A stretch of 64,000 bases of DNA from Saturnia japonica (taxonomy: Eukaryota > Arthropoda > Insecta > Lepidoptera > Saturniidae). The translations under genes and the position numbers were made by a program. Below, one piece after another: positions 9,791 through 22,139 of this stretch. Positions within the stretch are counted from its first letter, which is position 1, and the number at the start of each line of letters is the position of its first letter. The notes under the pieces were generated by a model. That model was not told the origin of the DNA. It did not search any database and saw only the letters and a program-made list of their open reading frames with translations. The DNA lies in assembly GCA_033032175.1 (NCBI GenBank), contig CM065318.1, positions 3,038,001 to 3,102,000 on the forward strand. The letters are read 5' to 3'.

Positions 9791-11859
9791 TATTTTATCG
9801 AAGTGTTTGGCAAACGACTGTTGACACGGAGAAATTACGCATTGTAAGCTTGTATATTTGCAAACATTTCCAATGTGGAATTTCTCGTAATTAGATTTTT
9901 TCACATGACTCCTATTAATCTAATTAAGCTGTACCACGATCTGAAGTTGAAATGCTGTAAGGTTGATAGCAAACGGTTGGAAAGCAACATTTGCTAACAA
10001 ATTGCGGTCAATGAAGGCAGCGGTTGCTGTTCGATCTCCTCATAAATCCATAAATGTGTATAATGTTTTTAATTATTAAAATGTAGTACTTTTTCTCTAG
10101 TTTTTGTCATCACGAAATATGCAAAAATATTTTGTTTATCTTTTTTTTAAGTTCGCTTTTTAACTTTTGGTGTCAATCTTGCATCCATTTGCGACAGTAG
10201 ATTGCTGTCTATTTGCTATGCAATTTGGCTGCGTCAAATGGTGACAGCAAATTTTGCACAAGAAACTGTGATTATTCAAAAATATAAATACCAGCCTGAA
10301 TTCCTTGTGGTAATAACGATTTAAATTGTAATTATTTTAACACTTGACATTGGCAAAATTGCCCACATAGGTAGAAAGCTTGATTAAAAAAAAGCGAATA
10401 TGTGGTAGTTTATTTCAAATGCGATAAGCGGACGAGATTAAAAAAATCTGACGAATCGTATGACTAGCAAATCTATACGACGTTTTTAATTACTCATAGA
10501 TAACTATGTATCGCACTGACGTTTTTACATCGCGCGTTCATTCAATGCATATTTTAAAACGTATATCGCCATTACGTCACAATCTGACACAATGGTTTTT
10601 TAATGTCCTCAAACGACATATAAAAAAGTTTTACCTACTGCAATAACTTTTTTTGAATTATGTACGTTAATTCGTGTTTAATCCAATAAAATAGACTTTG
10701 CTTACATCACTTACGCAATAATATAAATGAAACATTTTTTTTTATGTTTCTCCAACGCTTGGATATGAATCACGTGAAACTATCTCGATCATTGTAAATA
10801 TAGTTCATTAGTGGATCCTTTTAATAAATGTGCAATTATTATGCCATTTTTTATTTAGGCATAATTAAAAGAGAATTGATCTGCGGCGTACAGATTATTA
10901 AGGCGCGAATGGTAATTTTTTATTTCATCTAAATATTGAATTTAGATGAAATTAAGGAGTTATTATTTTGGATAAAAAAAAATGGATTTCAGTAAATATT
11001 TTGAAATAACCAAGCTATTATTAGTAGGTACACTAAGTTTTAATTGTTTTTTTTTTTTGTTTTTTTTCATTTAATATCATTATTGTACATATATTATCTA
11101 TTCCATCAATTATTTTGTATAATTCTATAAAATATATTGTAAATTTATATATTTTTCAATAAAAAGAACACAGGCATAAGTCGTAGCCAGCAATTTTTCA
11201 GTTACGTCCGTGTGTTTCCTATGGTTGGAATTAATAATATGACCGCATAAATAAAAATGTGTTTCTTATACACCTAAGTACTATAATAAATATATCATTG
11301 TTTAAATATACAGTCATGTATAAAATTGCCTTTAGTATAATAAACTGTAATATTAATCTCACGAGGTGTATTACCAAACCAAAATGTTCAATAAATAAGT
11401 GACCATGATGATCTTTATTTTGTTTTGAACATTTGAACGTATAATAATTGTGTTTATTACATGCTGTTAATAACCAATTTTTTAAATAGTTTTAGCTGTC
11501 GACAATTTACTATATCGGTAAATTGTAAAAATTTGATCAGTTTTAAATTATTAGAAAAATGATTATCGTACTATGTGAATAATTACTTAAATTTTATAAA
11601 CAAGTATGGAGTATCATATTACCATCAGAAATGTGTAATATTTTGACAGTATTTGCTGTACAGTAGTACCTGTGTAGTTGTAAGTTTAATTAAAAATATT
11701 TATTAATTATAATGAAACGAATAGGTTGATGTTAACCCACCTCTTAATTCATTTAGAATTTTTAAATAAGACAAATTTTCGGATTTTGTTTGTACTGTTT
11801 TAATTTTGTTAACACGTTTTCTGATAACACATACATATCTCAAGTTTGTGTTGTCTTAC
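9791..11859. other. AT-rich intergenic DNA, no gene found
   Basis: No coding region or structured repeat with clear ends was recognised. Long A/T runs occur near 9610 and 11050. A short copy of the 2045-type motif lies reversed near 10340-10375. Confidence 0.5.
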
Positions 11860-12052
11860 GGCCGTTTTCAATAATCTATCTAACCATTGTTATTGCTACT
11901 GAAGATAAAAAGATGTATCTTTTAGTAAGCTTTTGTATGAACTAGCTATCGAAAGATACGTAATTGAAATGCAAAAGTTTGCTAAAACATATATATATTT
12001 TTCTATCGTTAGTAACAAAAACAGTGGTTAGATAGATTATTGAAAACGCCGG
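11860..12052. mobile_element. 193-bp foldback MITE (family M1), copy 1
   Basis: The ends are GGCCGTTTTCAATAATCTAT and its reverse complement (ATAGATTATTGAAAACGCC), extended by ACCATTGTT / AACAGTGGTT. A second copy at 60100-60276 has the same ends and inner hairpin. No target duplication could be fixed. Confidence 0.75.
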
Positions 12053-13289
12053 CTAAACGTTACATCTTATCTTTTAAATGCGCTAATATCCGAAAAAAAA
12101 TCCTTTAAATTTTTTAATAATAATAATGTACTTTTAGAATTTGAGAATCTTAAATATACAGTTTATTTTATTTTTTAAGTTTTACCTGTTACAATAAATC
12201 ATTACCGTAATGGTCCAAGTCTAAACTATTATCTACTAATACAAGAAATAATTGCGATAAGTTCACCAGACGGCAGACGGTGACTTACCAGATTAAGTAG
12301 TTGGTACAAACTTTCTTATTGTGAGAAGTAGTTCATAATCCACGTAATATCCTTATTGCGTATTATTGTACATGTGCCCCATTATAATTATTTAAGGCGT
12401 AAAGGTTTAAAGGCGTAATTAAAAAAAAAAAAATTCCAACTTACGCCTATTTACTTCTTTATATAATTATGCGAGTGCTTAGGCCCACACGCAGAAGAAT
12501 TTACCAATTGAACTACGCCCGATAAATTTCAAATTAGTTAGGATTTAAGGTTATAGATTCCTTCGACGCATAGTTTTCCATGCATAGCAATAACTGACTA
12601 TTATTTGTTTTCAATGACAAAAAAATATTACTTTTGGGAAAATAATATTATTTTGTTTATTTACTTTTTGTTTTTTTAAACAAGAGAATTAAAATCTATA
12701 TCGTTGTCAATGCAAAATGTAAAATAGCGGGTATTAAATTTGTTCACTATAAAAGCATAAGGGCCTAAGTCAAGTAAGTACAAACTAAATTACGCCCTTA
12801 TACATATGTATATTCTGGAGATTTCTGTAATATATTATGTATTTATCTATTAATAATTTATACATTAACATTCCCGCGCATTTAGATTTCCATTACGTAA
12901 GCATATGAGATTGTTTTTTATAGTAATTTCTTGTAAATAAGATTTAAGTTCTGAGTGTTTGTGATGTGTTTTGATTAAATGACAATTTTTACATAATTTT
13001 TTTTTAATATTTCATAACACCTTTTTAAAAATCTGAAAATTTAGAGTTTCAAGCAAAGTAATTTGGTTATTTTAAATCTGTTAATTTTTACCATTATAAT
13101 TATTTGCATTTTAAATTCTAAATAAAAGAAAAATTATGACGTATGCCTATGTAAGCAATTTCGCCATTGTCAAGTGTGATAAATTCACGTTTTAGACTTT
13201 AGTTACGTATTGTTTGATATACTATACCTACCTACATTCTAATATAATATTGAATTAGTTTACTCAGTAATAAAAATAATAATAATAAA
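12053..13289. other. AT-rich intergenic DNA, no gene found
   Basis: Only low-complexity stretches, and the short TGCCTATGTAAGCAATTTCG motif near 13145, also seen near 2050 and 10350. Confidence 0.5.
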
Positions 13290-13512
13290 TATGAGGACAG
13301 AATTTCACACACGACCATTTAATTCCAAACTAAGCAAAGTTTGTAATATGGTAACTAAACAGCTGATATACATACATATATAGATATTTAACACCCAGAC
13401 ACACAACTGACATTTATGCTCATCACACAAAGTCAGTCATGAGCGGGGATCGAACCCGCGACCTCTCGGCTCAATCGTAGCGTTTACTACCACTGCGCCA
13501 CGAGGCCTGTCA
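13290..13512 (-). repeat. tRNA-derived SINE family S2, copy 1
   Basis: Read on the - strand it starts with GGCCTCGTGGCGCAGTGGTA (A-box-like) and continues to GCGGGTTCGATCCCCGC (B box), the two internal pol III promoter elements of a tRNA. The body then contains GTTGAATATCTAT-type text and CAGCTGTTTAGTTACCATAT. A second copy lies at 30593-30795 in the same orientation. A functional tRNA gene is unlikely, because the head is joined to a shared non-tRNA body in both copies. Confidence 0.75.
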
Positions 13513-14039
13513 AATAAAATATTACGTTTCAAAATTGGACGATGGATATATGGACTAAATAATTACTAAATGTTTGAATCCAATTTCCCAGTCATCACTA
13601 CCTGGGCTATTAAAAAAAAACAACAACAAACAAACGAAAAAGAAAGGAGGTTGATAATAATCGATTGTAAGCAAGTTGGTTAACATTTCGAATCTAAAGT
13701 GCAGTGTTAAGCGAAAAGCATCAATAAATTAACACCTACGTGAACTTACAAACATTGGAAACATTGATATCTCTTTCTTATCCGTCGGCTTTAATCTCCG
13801 ATTCTCTACAGATAAACCAGTTTAAGATTTCAATTCGACATTTTTGGAATATTAAATCTATACTATTATGAAGCAACAGATTGTTTTCTGTTTTATTTTT
13901 TTAACGCATCTAACACTGCACCGGTTCCGAGAATATCCCAGTCGTTAAGAAGATCCGGTGAAGAACTCTGCCAAGTTTTTTTTTTTGAGCGATAGCCTCT
14001 TTAGTACCGTTATGATTACAAATGTGAGGAAACGAAGAA

Positions 14040-14310
14040 GTGACACATAAAAGAGACAAACACATACATCTATAGTATTTAGCATGCGAGAGAATGAGAT
14101 AGAATAAATTAAATATAGTTAATGTGAGTCCTTATTTACACGACTGTAAGCGTTGTCGAATTGGCCCAGCGGTATGACGACCAGACTTGTACGCACTGTT
14201 GTATGTACGGTACGAGTGGTTGATAGTTCGAGTCCCGATGATTTAGGGGTTTTAAGAAGAGGTTTTAAGGCAGATATTTTTATGTTTTCTGAAAGTATCA
14301 CTTCTATCGA
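14040..14310 (+). repeat. tRNA-like repeat (possible SINE family S4)
   Basis: TGGCCCAGCGGTATGACGAC and GATAGTTCGAGTCCCGATGA resemble pol III A and B boxes. The sequence just left (14040-14165) is shared in reverse with 23735-23860 (AAGAGACAAACA, AGAGAATGAGAT, TAAGCGTTGTC). The short open frames on both strands here are repeat artefacts. Confidence 0.5.
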
Positions 14311-14979
14311 CTTTTTTAACGTGTCAATAATTATATTGTGTTTATTTTTTTTTATTATACCTGCTATCTTATTGTAAGCGTGAACAGGAATTCTATAACG
14401 ACCCGTCTGATTAGTATTCTAAGAACCTTCCAGAAAACCCATCAGTTATTTTCATTGATAATGTCTTCCCCTGACCAAGGGAATCAACGAATTATTTTGA
14501 CGGGTAGAGGCAGAATTACCGCTAACATTTTTTAAACCCGATTATAATTCGGTTTTGGCTACAAGTTCATTTGATGTTAAGAGATGATGTAGCAGACAAT
14601 GGGAACACAATAACCTAGAAAGAAAGATGGTGATATTTGAACAGTTCATAGCGAAAGCTGATAGGTGACAGATTATTAAAGTAAAATATACACTGGCTGA
14701 TATCGGAACGGGTCGAACCGAATTAAGGCACTATGACAGTTTTTATTACATGATTCTGATCCACATGCAAACGGTGTAGCAGATAAAAGTTATTATTTAT
14801 TATTAGTTGTCTTTTACAATAAAAACACTATTGTTTGTATGAAGATGTTATACTGTGTACTTACCTATATCACGCAATTGCACGCGCTTCCCTTCCCCAC
14901 TACATTACCAGCCCTCGTTGTCGTTAGTAGTGCCTCGTCCTCGCCAACGTCAGTTGGAAACAGGACGGTCGCGTACGTC

Positions 14980-15169
14980 TATTTATACATACAAAGAATA
15001 AAATTGAAGTGTTTGTTTGTAATATCAAAATAACAGCTTTTTACTAAATGCTATCTTCTAAGGAATACCCACAACAAGCATTTTTGCCTTTAAAATAGCC
15101 GGGAGCGGGGGAGCAGGATTCGCGCGGGCATTCTGTAGTCCACGTGAGCGAAGCCACGGGCACAGCTAG
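14980..15169 (+). mobile_element. Helitron-like H1 copy with large internal deletion
   Basis: It has the H1 left end (ATAAAATTGAAGTGTTTG...) joined at TTACTAAATGC directly to the right part (ATCTTCTAAGGAATACCCA) and the GGGCACAGCTAG|T end. About 330 bp of the middle is missing compared with 5722-6242. Confidence 0.7.
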
Positions 15170-15524
15170 TTCTATATAAATATAAAAATTAATATTGGAA
15201 TGGTGAATTTTTTTAAGTGGTTGTAAATGGCTAAATCTGAAATTATGAAGAATAGCGAAAAATACTGATAAAGTCTCAAGCTCGATTTTGTTGAAAATTA
15301 AAACTACTTTATTAGATTTTTTTAAATCAATATTGTTAGGCAGAAATCGAAATCGTTGATTTTGGAATTGGAATGGAAGAATGAAATGGATTTGAACGGA
15401 ATATAGGTTCTCGAAATATGCGACGTAATTCGAAACGACCCAAGTCTAGAATCTTCTTGGACATTATCGAATTAGTAATTTTTTTTTTATTTACTGTTTG
15501 ACTAATTATTTTTGATTTTATCAC

Positions 15525-15935
15525 ATTGGTCGTGGTCGCCAACTATGAGTCTCATAAGAAAGCTTAAGGTCACACAGATGGTAATGGAGAGAGAGTATAT
15601 ACTATACTCGGAGTTTCTCTTCGTGATCGAATCAGAAATGGAAGATCCGCGGGAGATTCAAAACCACCGACATAGCCTTAAGAATTACTACACTTACGTG
15701 GGACTGGGCTCCTAGAACGGATAGCTGATGGGACCGAAGAGTTCTCGAGTGTCAGCCAAGTACCGGAAGGCGCAGGGTAGGCAGAGCCGCCACAAGGTGG
15801 ATCGACGACCTGGTAAAAGTTGCGGGAAGCCGCTGAATGCAAGTACTACAGGGCCGGTCGTTGTGGCGATCTTTCGGGGAGGCCTATGTTCTGCAGACGA
15901 CGTCTTTTGGCTGAAATGACGATGATGGTGATTGG
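15525..15935 (+). pseudogene. Decayed RTE-type LINE 3' end
   Basis: Fragments in different frames match the intact relic at 19807: LIRKLKVTQMVMERE, then the CGTGATCGAATCAGAAATG nucleotide stretch, then GGAGGCCTATGTTCTGCAGA and GGCTGAAATGACGATGATGG at the end. Many indels separate the frames. It is older than the 19807 copy. Confidence 0.65.
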
Positions 15936-16379
15936 AAACATTTAGAAATGAAATAAATTAAACCTTACGCGTCGGTCAGCTACGAGTTAAGTAGGTAAAC
16001 TATAACGGTGATGAAGTAAATCGAAAAAGGTGACGTTTGTTTGAGGAATGGCGTCAAAATGTTGTTTGATGTAACTCGAGAATTGCCTGTATACACTACT
16101 TTTAAATTTAATTCATAAAGTCCATTCGCTGTTTATATCGTAAGGCCGCAATAGTCCCTAATTCAACCTGACCGTCGTAAATTATGATAATAGACATTAA
16201 TTGCTTTTCCCTTCGTTCACTGTTTGGTTTTTTAACGTTGGTAAATCTTTCGGATGGCGATAAAATTATCGTGTTTAACGTAACACAGATAATGCACGAG
16301 CACACATACATTAACGGGTGATGCAACAACGCAAGTACTACAGCACTAACAAGAGTCCGCGACTTCGTTCGCGTTAATT

Positions 16380-16843
16380 ATCTATACAATTAATAGAATA
16401 TAAGTGTATTTCTGTAATGTCAAAATAATAGTTTTTTTTTACTAAATGCATATGATAAAATATACACTACTTAAAAAAAACCATTTTTAAAATTTTTGTC
16501 GGTTGGACCGTTTTTGAGGGGACTTTGACTAGCCGATAGCTGATGTTGTAAGGAGTAACTTAGGCTACTTTTATTTTAGACAAAATAATTAGGGTTACGC
16601 GCAAATAAATAAATAAAACTGGTCATGGTCTATTCGGGTGCCTAAATAGCTTATGCTGAGTAAACCGTAAGAGATATAACAAATTAATGTACTACATAAT
16701 CTTAGGCAATAGGAATACCTACAAAAAAGTAAACGAGAGTATATCTCTATCTTCTAAGGATCACGGGAGTAGCACGATTTGCGAATATGCCCCAATCGAC
16801 GGCTTTCTGTAGCCCACGCGAACGAAGTCGCAGGAACAGCTAG
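16380..16843 (+). mobile_element. Helitron-like H1 copy, diverged
   Basis: It begins TCTATACAATTAATAGAA and ends CAGGAACAGCTAG|T. The shared middle landmark TATGCTGAGTAAACCGTAAG is present. It has more substitutions than the 5722 or 26793 copies. Confidence 0.65.
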
Positions 16844-18281
16844 TAATATATAAAAATAATAAAATATAGCCTAAGTCACTCAGTTTCCTATTTTCTTCTT
16901 TCTACTCGCCTCTTCATGTTACACGTGATCGGCTTTTGTAATCAAGAGACGCTATTTGCTTCTTTCACTATATCTTCGATTAACAGGCTGAGACGCTACA
17001 TGTCTCTTTGAACATTCGTCGCCATGAAGTCATGAAAAAGTACTTCCTCAGAAAGTGGTCAATGGATATTTGCATTACTTGTCCTTGCCATCTTAGTTTG
17101 TACTCAGAAAGTTTTTTTAGTAATGCGCGCTACCCTAAAACTTTGTCCGTATTTATTGAAAAGGAAACTCGCACCCTGCTTTAGTAGTAAAATAGATAAA
17201 AAATTGTAGGGCTAATTCTGTAATTTGTAGTATAATGTATCAAAATACAATCGCTTAGGTACTGCTGAAATTTAAGAAAATACAAAAGTGTGGTTCCTCA
17301 ATCTATATACAAGAGCATGAAGGTCCATGAAGGTTATCGGTGAATTAATATTTTTGACTTAAGGATCATTTAGTAGTAGTTGTGTTCGAATTTGTAACAT
17401 AGGAAGAAAGTGGTAAGAATAAGTGAATTTAGTAAATAAACGCATTTTATTTGGCTCCTCGATCCATTAAAACTATCTCTTATATATATTCGTTACTCAC
17501 TTTGTCTTTATGCACCTTGTGTTTCACTACGGTAAATTAAAACTGGTCTCAGTGATTTCTCGTAGACTTCGCTTTGATAATATGCCTTTCAATAAATCGG
17601 GTCAGTAGCTCCAGAGCGTATCTCCTACAAACTTATTCACAAACTATACCTCTTTTTAGCTGACTTCAAAGAAGTAGGAGGTACTCAATTCGAAAGTATT
17701 TTAAATAGATATTCAACCATACCTACTTTGTTTCTTCTGTTCTTTTGATTCAGATGATTCTTTTTCCATTGGAAAGGTGATACCTCAAGTTAGTTCCCAT
17801 TTTAATTTCATTAGTATTGAACCTTCGACTTCGATACACCAGGGAACTCTTCAAAATCATTGAATTTGATTCTCTTTTCTGTTATAAGTCGTCTTGTAGT
17901 AGGTAGTGTGTGTGTACAAATGTGGTAATTCAATAGACGAAACTTTTAATACCAAAACTATCAATTTTATAGTAACAGACGTCGTAATTTATGAGAGTAC
18001 AAAAAAAACAAAGCATTCTTTTATCCGAGTCCATAAACCGTTGAATAAATAAAATTAACGCTGTGAATAACATCTAAAGACATCGAATGACTTCTATCGA
18101 GGTTTTAAATAAACAAATCACTTCTAATACAAACACACGTGTGCCGGGAATACGGTATTCACATACATAACTAGAAACTGTATTGACATTTTCAGAGGCC
18201 TATTCGTGGACAGGTGTCAAACAGACAGACAGACAGAGTTACTTTGGCATTGTACGAATTGTTAGTTTATAAACAATAATA
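16844..18281. other. Intergenic DNA, no gene found
   Basis: Near 17655 the text AGCTGACTTCAAAGAAGTAG followed by GAGGTACTCAATTCG is a common moth/butterfly repeat scrap. Otherwise nothing recognisable. Confidence 0.4.
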
Positions 18282-18535
18282 AAGTAATGATAGCTCATTG
18301 GTAGTGTATAAGAACATCGCGTCGATCGACGTGAGTTCGAATCCCTGCAATGAGCCTGAGCTCCCGGTGAAGGAAAACATCGTGAAGAAACTATAGCATA
18401 GTGGTTGGGCGTCTTCTAGTGCCCAAGGTGGCTAGCTACCATTCTAAAGCTGAAAATCTGTCGTCAAACACCCATAGGTGTGTTCTGGCAGCTGCACTTC
18501 AGAGCCAGTCCTTCCAAAGACTGCTATAAAAAAAA
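18282..18535 (+). repeat. tRNA-derived SINE family S1, copy
   Basis: The head carries TAGCTCATTGGTAGTGTA (A box) and GTGAGTTCGAATCCC (B box), then GGTGAAGGAAAACATCGTGA, GAAAATCTGTCGTCAAACAC and GGCAGCTGCACTTCAGAGCC. The same order occurs at 34005 and 47788. Confidence 0.8.
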
Positions 18536-18834
18536 GAGATAGTGAACTGTCGGTAGATTGTAAACAGACACTAATAATTTTGTATTTTTGAGGTTTCCTC
18601 TATTAAATAAGGAAAATTATGATACTAGAACTTGAGAACAATAGGTACATTTTCAAGCACTAATTTTGTTACTAGCATTCTTCGGTTGCTGCCGCGGCCT
18701 GCTTGCTCCGCTCGCTCGATAAAGCACGAAGCATTATGATCACATTTTCAACTTAACCAAGTCAGATAGTTTGCGAAATATCTGCTTATCTATATAGAAT
18801 ACTGTTTGCACCTGTAGTGCGATACTGTTCGCAC

Positions 18835-19090
18835 CCTTGGCTAGGGTCTGCGAAATACCTCCTCGACACACTGGGTAAGTTTCTAAGCCGCTTTAACTGC
18901 GCAGGAACATTGCCTCGTTGAGGGTCTACTACCGTCTGTATAATGGCGATTATTCTGAAGAGCTGTTCAACCAATTCCCCTTTCTCCCTTTCATAACAAG
19001 GACACACGCGCACAATTGTAACCCAAGCCCGGTGAAGCTGTAAAAACCTTCCGAGGCTTCAGGGCCCTTATGGCTAACACTATATAGTAA
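18835..19090 (+). pseudogene. R1/jockey-type LINE end joined to a family-B tail
   Basis: Plus-strand reading gives RNIASLRVYYRLYNGDYSEE followed by LFNQFPF, the recognisable 'FYRxxxGECSEELF' block near the C-terminus of insect jockey/R1-like polymerases. Immediately after it comes CCCGGTGAAGCTGTAAAAAC and TTCAGGGCCCTTATGGCTAA, the 3' module of dispersed family B. Open frames on the - strand are shadows. Confidence 0.6.
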
Positions 19091-19806
19091 TCGGAACACA
19101 AACCCAACTACAACACGTAAATTATCACAAATATTACATAACATAGAGTCAAATATCCTAAATTCATGTATTAAACTGAAAACTATTACATGGTAGATCA
19201 AGATCCCGCTATAAGTACACTCCTAAATGGAGACTAGTAAATAGTTTTTATTTATGACTAGCTGACCCGCGCAACTTGGTCTGCATCACATAAGAGAGAG
19301 TGGGACGTAGGCAGAGACAAATAACAATTGTCGTAGGCACCTACAATTCAATTTATAGGTGCCGCCCGCCTGCCACATGATTCCGCTAAAATGCACGCAC
19401 GTTACTTGATTATTATTTTGCTGTGCAGTTATTTTAAAACTGTGATATCACCTAAGATATTCAATGAAATCAATTAATGTAAAAGTCAGTTTTGTCCAAA
19501 ATTAAATACTTGTGATGAAGAACTTATTTATTCCGATAAGGATTAATACCATGTTTATAAAAACACCTTCGCAAATAATACATTATTGTAGAACAAATTT
19601 TATTACCATAAAAAAAGGTTATATTGCATCAACCTTAAATTATACATGTATGCTGTCGCGGACTTTTTTTATAACTTTTTAAGGGAAACAATTCTGTCAT
19701 ACAGTTTTGTTTCGTAACTTTAACCATTTTCGCAGCGCACGCAATCGAAACTTTTAAAAGGAGTTTATTTTCCCCGTTTTTGCTACATTTTTCATTGATA
19801 CTTTGA

Positions 19807-20319
19807 ATCAAACTCGGCTGGGCAGCGTTCAGGAAACTGCGCGACGTCTTCTCGTCCAAAATACCTCAGTGCCTCAAGACGAAAGTCTTTGACCAGTGTG
19901 TGTTGCCAGTGATGACATACGGCACAGAGACGTGGTCTTTCACTGTGGGCCTCATAAGAAAGCTCAAGGTCGCTCAACGAGCTATGGAGAGGGCTATGCT
20001 TGGTGTTTCTCTACGAGATCGAATCAGAAATGAGAAGATCCGTAGACAAACTAAGGTAACCGACATAGCCAAAAGGATTAGCAAGTTGAAGTGGCAGTGG
20101 GCGGGGCACATAGTTCGGAGAACTGACGGCCGTTGGGGCAGAAAGGTTCTCGAGTGGAGACCACGCACCGGAAAGCGCAGCGTAGGACGGCCCCCCACTA
20201 GTTGGAAATACGACATAATAAAGTTCGCTGGGAGCCGTTGGGTGCAGGCCGCACAAGATTGGTCGCTCTGGAGATCTATGGGGGAGGCCTATGTTCAGCA
20301 GTGGACGTCCTGCGGCTGA
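19807..20319 (+). pseudogene. RTE-type LINE reverse transcriptase, C-terminal 170 residues
   Basis: One open frame runs from the truncation point: KLGWAAFRKLRDVFSSKIPQ, DQCVLPVMTYGTETWSF, LIRKLKVAQRAMERAMLGVS, LKWQWAGHIVRRTDGRWGRK, GKRSVGRPPTSW and GEAYVQQWTSCG, ending in TGA. This matches the family often labelled 'craniofacial development protein 2-like' or endonuclease-reverse transcriptase in insect annotations. The endonuclease and catalytic YADD regions are missing. The absence of internal stops points to a fairly recent insertion. Confidence 0.85.
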
Positions 20320-20335
20320 AATGATGATGATGATG
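19807..20335 (+). mobile_element. 5'-truncated RTE-type LINE with ATG-repeat tail and target duplication
   Basis: A 529-bp insert made of the polymerase C-terminal coding region plus a short tail of ATG/GAT repeats. ACTTTGA at 19800-19806 and ACTTCGA at 20336-20342 are a 7-bp target duplication with one mismatch. This is the expected product of target-primed reverse transcription with 5' truncation. Confidence 0.85.
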
Positions 20336-20939
20336 ACTTCGATCCTATTGATCATAGCGTGATGTTATATAGCCTATAACCTTTCTCTATAAACTGGCTA
20401 TCCAACACTAAAATAACTTTTCCATTCCAACCAGTACTTCCTGTGATTAGCGTGTTCAAACAAACAAACAAACTCATCAGCTTTATAATATTAGTATGGA
20501 TTTAAAGGATATTAACCCCTGTCAGTGATGCAGGAACAATTATTTATTAAGCTCCATGTTCGTGCGAAAGTCCAATAACAGTCATTTACCGATATCTGAC
20601 GTTGGCATCGCGAAGGCGCTCGTTGTGTCGTACTAAAAAAAAACTAAGCAAAACATGCAACAGTTTATTTAAGTTATATATGTACATTTTGTACAATAAA
20701 CAAACTACGTATAAAATGCCAAGAATATAAGACAAAACAATGCTTTTTTTAAAGTCCATCTCTATACCATGAAGTTGCTAGACAAATCTTTTGTCTTATT
20801 GTGATGAAGATAGATAGACACACTCTATGTTATTCGCCAGTGAAGCTTGCGGGAGACATTTCGGATACTACTGGTGAGAATATTGCTACTGAACCGTGCC
20901 AGTCTGATATAAATAAAAGTCTAGATGGTGAGATGAAGT

Positions 20940-21180
20940 AATTTAGTCTTGTGATGGTAGCACGCTAAGCATAGTGGAAGACTGGCTCTCAAGTGCTGTA
21001 CCTATCGGTGCTTGGCGACGGATTTTCAACTTGAATGGTATAGCTAGCAAATTAGCTTTAGAAAAAGCCCTACCACCATGCTATGGTTTCATCACGATTT
21101 TTTTCCTTCACTGAAAGCTCTGGCTCATTGCAACCCTGCGACTACCCAGTCGGTAGATACGGTACTCTGATAAAATTTTG
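20940..21180 (-). repeat. SINE family S1, reverse copy
   Basis: It contains, reversed, GACTGGCTCTCAAG, GGTGCTTGGCGACGGATTTT, CACCATGCTATGGTTTCATC and a degraded tRNA-like head (TGGCTCATTGCAACCC). The order fits S1. Confidence 0.65.
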
Positions 21181-22139
21181 CAATTATTAACAAAACACAA
21201 AAAGTCTTTAAATGGCGTTTTTAATACTTCAGTACCTGCAACTTACCCGAACAAAAATTCATAAGGACTGCCGAACGAAGTGAAAACTCAAAACAATGGA
21301 ATAACTGTGTTCTTTTTTAAATTTATAAATCAATAAAATTTTCATAATCTGCAAACTGCTATTACAGCAAGTCAGTGACGCAAAATCACTAGATTTTACC
21401 CATCCAAAAAGTCAAACACGCATATGATACAGTCGAGTATATACAATGTATTAGTGTATGATATATGCGAATACATGTACACAGGCCGCTATACTACGCG
21501 TCGCTAGTCTGGCGCAAGCGGAATATGTCACGAGCATGTCGAGGTCATCGATGACGCGAATCTATAAGTTTTTCCTCTACGAAAAATTACTCAATGAGGT
21601 TAAAGAAGTTTTCATTTCAAAAATACATGTTATGAAATATTTACAGCAACAGTACTATCTGTATAATTATTTGCAACTGGATTATATCATGTACAGATTA
21701 AATAAATCTTCAATTAAACCGATTACAAAAGTTGCCATAAAATAAATTCATCATACACCATACAAATAACATTTTATGGTATACGCAATGTAAATTTATT
21801 TATATTGCATCTCTTGACACAGTTAGCAACACCATATGTGCTATCCTTCGCACAAATCTTTACTATTTAGGTCAAATAAGTGCGTGGTGTCTACCTACTT
21901 TAAATGGCACATTAAAATGGTCATAGGAATTATAGGACTTTAGGTCGTAAAAAAATATAATTCTCTGTGGGAGTTTAAGTCATTAATTTTTTTATTTACC
22001 ATCACGCCTTGTTTCAATATCTTTATTTTGTAATTAGAAATACTTAAGAATATTCTATATTTTGCCTAGATGCCCCTATCGGCTTAGGGACAAAGAATAG
22101 AACACCATTTCATGAAGAACCATCCACCAGCATATTTAT
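21181..22139. other. No supported gene
   Basis: A 95-codon open frame at 21458-21745 has no recognisable domain, a low-complexity Lys/Ile/Tyr-rich end and no splice or family support, so it is not called. Confidence 0.5.

Larger units (their letters stand above)
19258..20501 (-). mobile_element. Helitron-like family H2 copy, split by a LINE
   Basis: The left edge is CTAGCTGACCCGCGCAACTT and the right edge CTTTATAATATTAGTATGGA, the two ends of a very common lepidopteran repeat. The halves 19258-19806 and 20336-20501 become continuous when the LINE at 19807-20335 is removed. Confidence 0.65.

Noticed and set aside
13440..13505. Possible tRNA gene on - strand
   Set aside because: A and B boxes are visible, but the same head is joined to the same non-tRNA body at 30593-30795, so it is a SINE.
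19792..20355. Four overlapping - strand frames opposite the LINE
   Set aside because: They are shadows of the RTE polymerase frame on the + strand.
21458..21745. 95-codon open frame on +
   Set aside because: No domain, low-complexity end, and no splice signals or neighbours to support it.
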